Made by a program: the position numbers and the translations under genes. From NCBI GenBank assembly GCA_020639095.1, contig JACKHH010000031.1, positions 1-36,314 on the forward strand: a stretch of 36,314 nt of DNA, in the 5' to 3' direction. The DNA is from Phycisphaerales bacterium (GTDB taxonomy: Bacteria; Planctomycetota; Phycisphaerae; UBA1845). Shown in pieces: positions 32,592 to 36,314 of this stretch (positions are counted from its first letter, which is position 1; each line of letters begins with the position of its first letter). The notes beneath the pieces were generated by a model. The model had not been told where the DNA came from. It ran no database searches and saw nothing but the letters and a program-made list of their open reading frames with translations.

Positions 32592-34382
32592 ATGGACCTT
32601 ATTTCCCCTTGGATTCTGACCGCGATCATCTTCCTGCCGCTGGTGGGTGCGGTGGCGCTGTTGCTGTTTGCCAACAACGCCGCGCCGAAGCGCCTGCGCA
32701 TGGCGGCTTTGATGTGGAGCGTCGCGACGTTTCTGCTCACGCTGTGGGCGTTCGGCCTGCAATCGGGAGGGGCCGCTGATGCGCACGGTTTCGCGCTGAC
32801 CAACGGCGCGGGCTTCCGCTGGCTGGGCGGGGGCGACGGTATCGCCGGTGCGATCGACATTCGCTATCACGTCGGTGTTGATGGCGTGAGCATGTGGCTG
32901 CTGCTGCTCACCGCGTTCCTGACGCCGCTTGCGATCTGGGCGAGCTTCACGAGTGTCACCAATCGCGTCAAAGAATACTACGCGCTGATGCTGCTGCTTG
33001 AGACGGGCATGCTCGGCGTGTTCTGTTCGCTCGACCTGCTGCTCTTCTACGTGTTCTTCGAGTTTACGCTGGTGCCGCTCTTCTTCCTGATCGGTATCTG
33101 GGGCGGGCCGGAGCGTGCGCGCGCCGCCAACAAGTTCTTCATCTTCACGGTCGCGGGTAGCGTGCTGACGTTCGCGGGCGTGCTCTATATCGCGTACTTC
33201 CAATACGCCCACGGTGATACCGGTACGTTCACGCTGAGCATTCCGGTGCTCACTGATTTCGCGTCGCAGGGCGGGTTCCCGCTCGACGTGCAGAAGTGGT
33301 TGTTCATCGCGCTGGCTGCCGGTTTTGCGATCAAGGTTCCGCTGTTCCCGGTGCACACGTGGTTGCCGCTGGCGCACACCGAAGCGCCAACCGCGGGCAG
33401 CGTGATTCTCGCGGGCGTGCTGCTCAAACTGGGCACGTACGGGTTCTGCCGATTGTCATTGCCGATTTTACCCGAGGGGACGATGGCGTGGGCGCCGTTC
33501 ATGAGCGTGCTCGCGATCTGCGGGGTGATTTACGGCGCACTGGCTGCATGGGTGCAGGATGATGTGAAGAAGCTCGTTGCATACTCGTCGGTCTCGCACA
33601 TGGGCTTCTGCATGTTGGGCCTGTTCAGTTTGAAAATGGCGGGTGTGACCGGTGGCGTGCTCTACATGCTGAACCACGGACTGTCGACGGCTGCCTTGTT
33701 CCTCGTTGTCGGGATGATCTACGAACGCTACCACACGCGCGACATCAACAAGATCGGCGGGCTCGCGAAGCAGATGCCGTGGATGGCGTTTTTCCTCATC
33801 GTGTTCACGTTGAGCAGCATCGGTTTGCCGGGTCTGAACGGTTTCCTTGGCGAGTTCCTCGTGCTGCTGGGCACCGCGACATCGTCGCAGGCGAGCGATG
33901 GGTTCACTGCGGGCCCGCTCGGATTTGGTTATGCAGTAGCCGCTGCCACGGGCATCGTGCTCGGCGCGGTGTACATGCTGTGGATGTGTCGCCGGGTGTT
34001 GTTTGGCCCGCTTACCGAACCACCGCACACGCCGGATACGTCGGCCGGTCTGACGCAGGACCTCACCGGCAGGGAGATCGGCATCCTCGCACCGATCGCG
34101 CTGATGTGCGTGCTCATTGGGGTCTACCCCAAGCCGCTGATCGAATCGCTCCAGGGTGGTATTGCCGGGAACATTCTGGCGGCACGCATGGTCGACGCCG
34201 GCGATGGTTATGCGGGCGCCGACGATGCGGATGCGGACATCGTTGTGGTTGATGCCGTACCGGCGGTCCCGATTGAGCCCGTGGAGGATGCGGTGAACGA
34301 AACGGTCATCACGCTGGACGCAGCCAGTGCTGCCATTTCAGAGGGCGGCCCGGGCGTGTCGGGAGGTGGCCATGGATCTTAG
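32592..34382 (+). CDS. nuoM: NADH-quinone oxidoreductase subunit M
   Basis: 596 aa from ATG at 32592. It is an antiporter-like subunit with 14 transmembrane helices; FFEFTLVPLFFLIGIWGG carries the conserved channel Glu, and KVPLFPVHTWLPLAHTEAPTAGSVILAG (read as KVPLFPVHTWLPLAH and EAPTAGSVILAG) and VAYSSVSHMGFCMLG are diagnostic. After the last helix the protein has an unusual acidic tail of about 70 residues rich in Asp, Ala and Val (DDADADIVVVDAVPAV), ending in a Gly-rich GVSGGGHGS. The end overlaps nuoN by 11 bases. The tail is likely cytoplasmic and not part of the conserved subunit. Confidence 0.96.
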   Translation: MDLISPWILTAIIFLPLVGAVALLLFANNAAPKRLRMAALMWSVATFLLTLWAFGLQSGGAADAHGFALTNGAGFRWLGGGDGIAGAIDIRYHVGVDGVSMWLLLLTAFLTPLAIWASFTSVTNRVKEYYALMLLLETGMLGVFCSLDLLLFYVFFEFTLVPLFFLIGIWGGPERARAANKFFIFTVAGSVLTFAGVLYIAYFQYAHGDTGTFTLSIPVLTDFASQGGFPLDVQKWLFIALAAGFAIKVPLFPVHTWLPLAHTEAPTAGSVILAGVLLKLGTYGFCRLSLPILPEGTMAWAPFMSVLAICGVIYGALAAWVQDDVKKLVAYSSVSHMGFCMLGLFSLKMAGVTGGVLYMLNHGLSTAALFLVVGMIYERYHTRDINKIGGLAKQMPWMAFFLIVFTLSSIGLPGLNGFLGEFLVLLGTATSSQASDGFTAGPLGFGYAVAAATGIVLGAVYMLWMCRRVLFGPLTEPPHTPDTSAGLTQDLTGREIGILAPIALMCVLIGVYPKPLIESLQGGIAGNILAARMVDAGDGYAGADDADADIVVVDAVPAVPIEPVEDAVNETVITLDAASAAISEGGPGVSGGGHGS

Positions 34383-35928
34383 CGCGTGCATCGGGGCGCT
34401 CTTGCCCGAGTTCATTCTGCTGGTTGGTGCGTGCGTGGTGCTGCTCGCGGGCGCGACGCCGCCCGCCCGTGCAGATCAAGGTCCCTCGCTCACCGGTCCG
34501 TTGGCGCTGATCACAGTGCTCGTGGCGCTGGGTGTCACCATACTGTCAGCCACACCGGCTGAGTCGTCGCTGGTTCCGGGTTTGCTGATTTCACCGCTGA
34601 CGGGCTACGTTCGGCTTGGCGGGCTGTTCATCGGGTTGCTGCTCGTGCTGTGCAACCTGCACGTTCCGGTCGCGCGTGAGCGGGCGGAATACTTCTCGAT
34701 GATTTTGTTCTCGCTGCTGGGCCTGCTGCTCACCGCGTCAGCCAATGACCTGCTCGTGCTCTTTTTCGCAATCGAGCTGGTCAGCGTGCCGACGTACGTG
34801 CTCATCTCGCTGAGTCGCGAGGATCGCCGCGCGTCGGAGTCCGCGATCAAGTACTTCTTCCTCGGCGCATTCGCTGCCGGGATGATGCTTTACGGTTTCA
34901 GCTTCCTTTACGGTTCGCTCGGCGGGCACACCACGATGATCGACTCGCCGCACGGGCCAGCCCTGTCGACGGCGACGGCTGCCTTGGGCGCGGGTTCCGC
35001 GTTGGCGACCATCGGCCTGCTGCTGGCGCTCGCGGGTGTGTTCTTCAAGATGGCGGCTGTCCCGTTCCACGTGTACGCCCCGGACGTATACGAGGGTGCA
35101 GCTTCGCCGATCACGGGTCTGCTTGGTTTTCTGCCGAAGTTCGCCGGGTTTGTGGCGGCAGCCAAGTTGCTCGCGGTGTTCCATTGGGACGCGGAGCGGT
35201 TGCAGGTGGTCTACTGGGTGATCTGGATCGCCGCAGCCCTGACGATGACGATCGGTAATGCCGTCGCGCTTTTGCAGTCCAACGTCAAGCGCATCCTGGC
35301 GTATTCGAGCATCGCGCACAGCGGGTACATGATGATCGGTCTGCTCGTCGGGCCGGCCATCGCGGGCGAAGGCGGTCCGATGCGTGACGGCATCGCAGCC
35401 ATGCTCTTCTACATGGTGGTGTACGGCGCGATGAATCTTGGTGCGTTTGCCGTGCTCAGTGCGATCGCGCGTCGTAGCGAACCGGTCGAGGATCTTCGCG
35501 ATCTCGAAGGCCTCAGCGTGCGCCAGCCGATGCTGTCGCTGGCACTTGCGATTTGCGTGTTCAGCCTGATGGGCTTTCCCCCAACAGCCGGTCTGCTTGG
35601 CAAGGTCTACATTTTCTCCAGCGCGTTCTCGGTGGGGGCCGGTCATCCCTTCGCCACGCCGTTGATCGTGCTCGCGGTGATCGGCGTGCTCAACTCCGCC
35701 GTGGGTGCCGCCTATTACCTGCGGATCATTGCGACGTGCTACAACAAGACGCCGTCCGAAACCGAGGATACCACCCCGATTGGGGGAACGGCGCTGCGTT
35801 GGGGCTTGGCTGCATGCACGATCGCGGTACTCATTCTCTTCCTCTGGCCGGGAATGCTCACCCGCAACGCTCGCCCCGCAGCCGTTGCGGTCAGCGCGAC
35901 GCAGGTCGAAACGCTCGCGCAGAAGTAG
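34372..35928 (+). CDS. nuoN: NADH-quinone oxidoreductase subunit N
   Basis: 518 aa from ATG at 34372, behind GGGAGGTGGCC inside the end of nuoM. Third antiporter-like subunit; typical stretches are LVLFFAIELVSVPTYVL (channel Glu), FKMAAVPFHVYAPDVYEGA, VKRILAYSSIAHSGYMM and FSLMGFPPTAGLLGKVYIF. It forms the part of the membrane arm between NuoM and NuoK. Length normal. It is the last gene of the operon and faces a convergent gene 33 bases away. Confidence 0.97.
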   Translation: MDLSACIGALLPEFILLVGACVVLLAGATPPARADQGPSLTGPLALITVLVALGVTILSATPAESSLVPGLLISPLTGYVRLGGLFIGLLLVLCNLHVPVARERAEYFSMILFSLLGLLLTASANDLLVLFFAIELVSVPTYVLISLSREDRRASESAIKYFFLGAFAAGMMLYGFSFLYGSLGGHTTMIDSPHGPALSTATAALGAGSALATIGLLLALAGVFFKMAAVPFHVYAPDVYEGAASPITGLLGFLPKFAGFVAAAKLLAVFHWDAERLQVVYWVIWIAAALTMTIGNAVALLQSNVKRILAYSSIAHSGYMMIGLLVGPAIAGEGGPMRDGIAAMLFYMVVYGAMNLGAFAVLSAIARRSEPVEDLRDLEGLSVRQPMLSLALAICVFSLMGFPPTAGLLGKVYIFSSAFSVGAGHPFATPLIVLAVIGVLNSAVGAAYYLRIIATCYNKTPSETEDTTPIGGTALRWGLAACTIAVLILFLWPGMLTRNARPAAVAVSATQVETLAQK

Positions 35929-35961
35929 CCCACAGTCTTCCGGCCGAATTCCCGCGCGGGA

Positions 35962-36314
35962 TCAACGACCGTCAACCGTTGGGTCGAAGTCGTAGGTGCC
36001 TTCGCTATCCAGCCAATAGCTGTACTCCAGCAACCGTCGATGCGTGGTTTCCTTGATCCACGAATCGCTGTCCTGCCACCAGTCGACGAAGTGCGTGCTG
36101 CGGATGAAGCTCACGTGGCTGTCGCGGAATGCGATGTTGCCGCCGGTCTTGTGCGCTTGCGTGTTGATGTTGGGCATGCCCATGTCGTGTGCGATCGCGG
36201 TCTTCGACGGAATGCGGTCCCAAGGCACGCCGGTGAGTGCGATGCGCCGTTCGTAACTTGATTGCGTGTGGTTCACCCACGAGGGATGATCGGGGCGCCA
36301 CATCGTTTCCTTGC
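35962..36314 (-). CDS. Prepilin-like protein, C-terminal part (5' end outside window)
   Basis: A minus-strand frame open to the right edge; its stop is at 35962, so 117 C-terminal codons are visible. Near the middle it carries AHKTGGNIAFRDSHVSFI, that is His-x9-Asp followed by Ser, the H-x9-DG signature of the C-terminal domain in the large planctomycete family of prepilin-type proteins with an N-terminal methylation segment. The visible segment is rich in Trp, Tyr and His and has no membrane helix. The N-terminal GFTLVELL-type motif would lie beyond the window, so membership is inferred from the signature alone. It is convergent with nuoN. Confidence 0.7.
   Translation of the reverse strand, partial: KETMWRPDHPSWVNHTQSSYERRIALTGVPWDRIPSKTAIAHDMGMPNINTQAHKTGGNIAFRDSHVSFIRSTHFVDWWQDSDSWIKETTHRRLLEYSYWLDSEGTYDFDPTVDGR

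Overview
The window looks like chromosomal DNA of a planctomycete (PVC superphylum), possibly a Phycisphaerae-like lineage. This is inferred from GC-rich sequence and family content, not from a database search. The pointers are an ECF sigma factor next to a Hanks kinase fused to a zinc-binding anti-sigma-like head, a prepilin-like protein with the H-x9-D signature, several small unknown proteins, and very many short palindromic repeats in the gaps.

Left part (1-8.3 kb). A YgiQ-type radical SAM protein runs off the left edge. It is followed by a small unknown protein and a HAD hydrolase/aat pair. A class I SAM methyltransferase comes next, bracketed by two direct copies of a ~150 bp composite palindromic repeat. 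Three codirectional minus-strand genes then form a sulfate activation and transfer group: sat (APS synthesis), a DHH phosphoesterase of the NrnA/PAP phosphatase type, and a small sulfotransferase. No APS kinase is visible in the window.

Middle part (7.6-19.4 kb). thrS and infC lie on the minus strand behind a strong-looking promoter and a ~260 nt leader with an attenuator-like structure. infC appears to use an AUC start codon and has no rpmI/rplT behind it. Upstream are two small proteins of 55 and 54 aa, a 91 aa conserved-looking protein, an M32 carboxypeptidase, a PilZ protein and an ABC-F ATPase. On the plus strand follow the ECF sigma factor and the ZAS-like/Ser-Thr kinase/transmembrane protein.

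Right part (19.4-36 kb). A complete 14-gene nuo operon (nuoA to nuoN in canonical order) encodes respiratory complex I with the NADH module (E, F, G) and a NuoG that keeps an extra N7-type Fe-S motif. A prepilin-like gene converges on it at the right edge.

The most unusual signal is in the spacers. Four nuo junctions are tight or overlapping (A/B, H/I, I/J, M/N). Eight of the nine gapped junctions carry a palindromic or inverted repeat, from at least six sequence families, and the ninth (K/L) has a short simple repeat. Most palindromes are hairpins with a GTAG or GTGG foot arranged as inverted pairs, the architecture of REP/BIME elements mobilised by RAYT (Y1) transposases. One pair supplies the nuoE stop codon and the start of nuoF; another copy lies in frame inside the YgiQ N-terminus; the nuoL-nuoM gap is a 444 bp nested set of inverted repeats around a perfect 22 bp hairpin. 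No RAYT gene is present here, so a trans-acting mobiliser is inferred.
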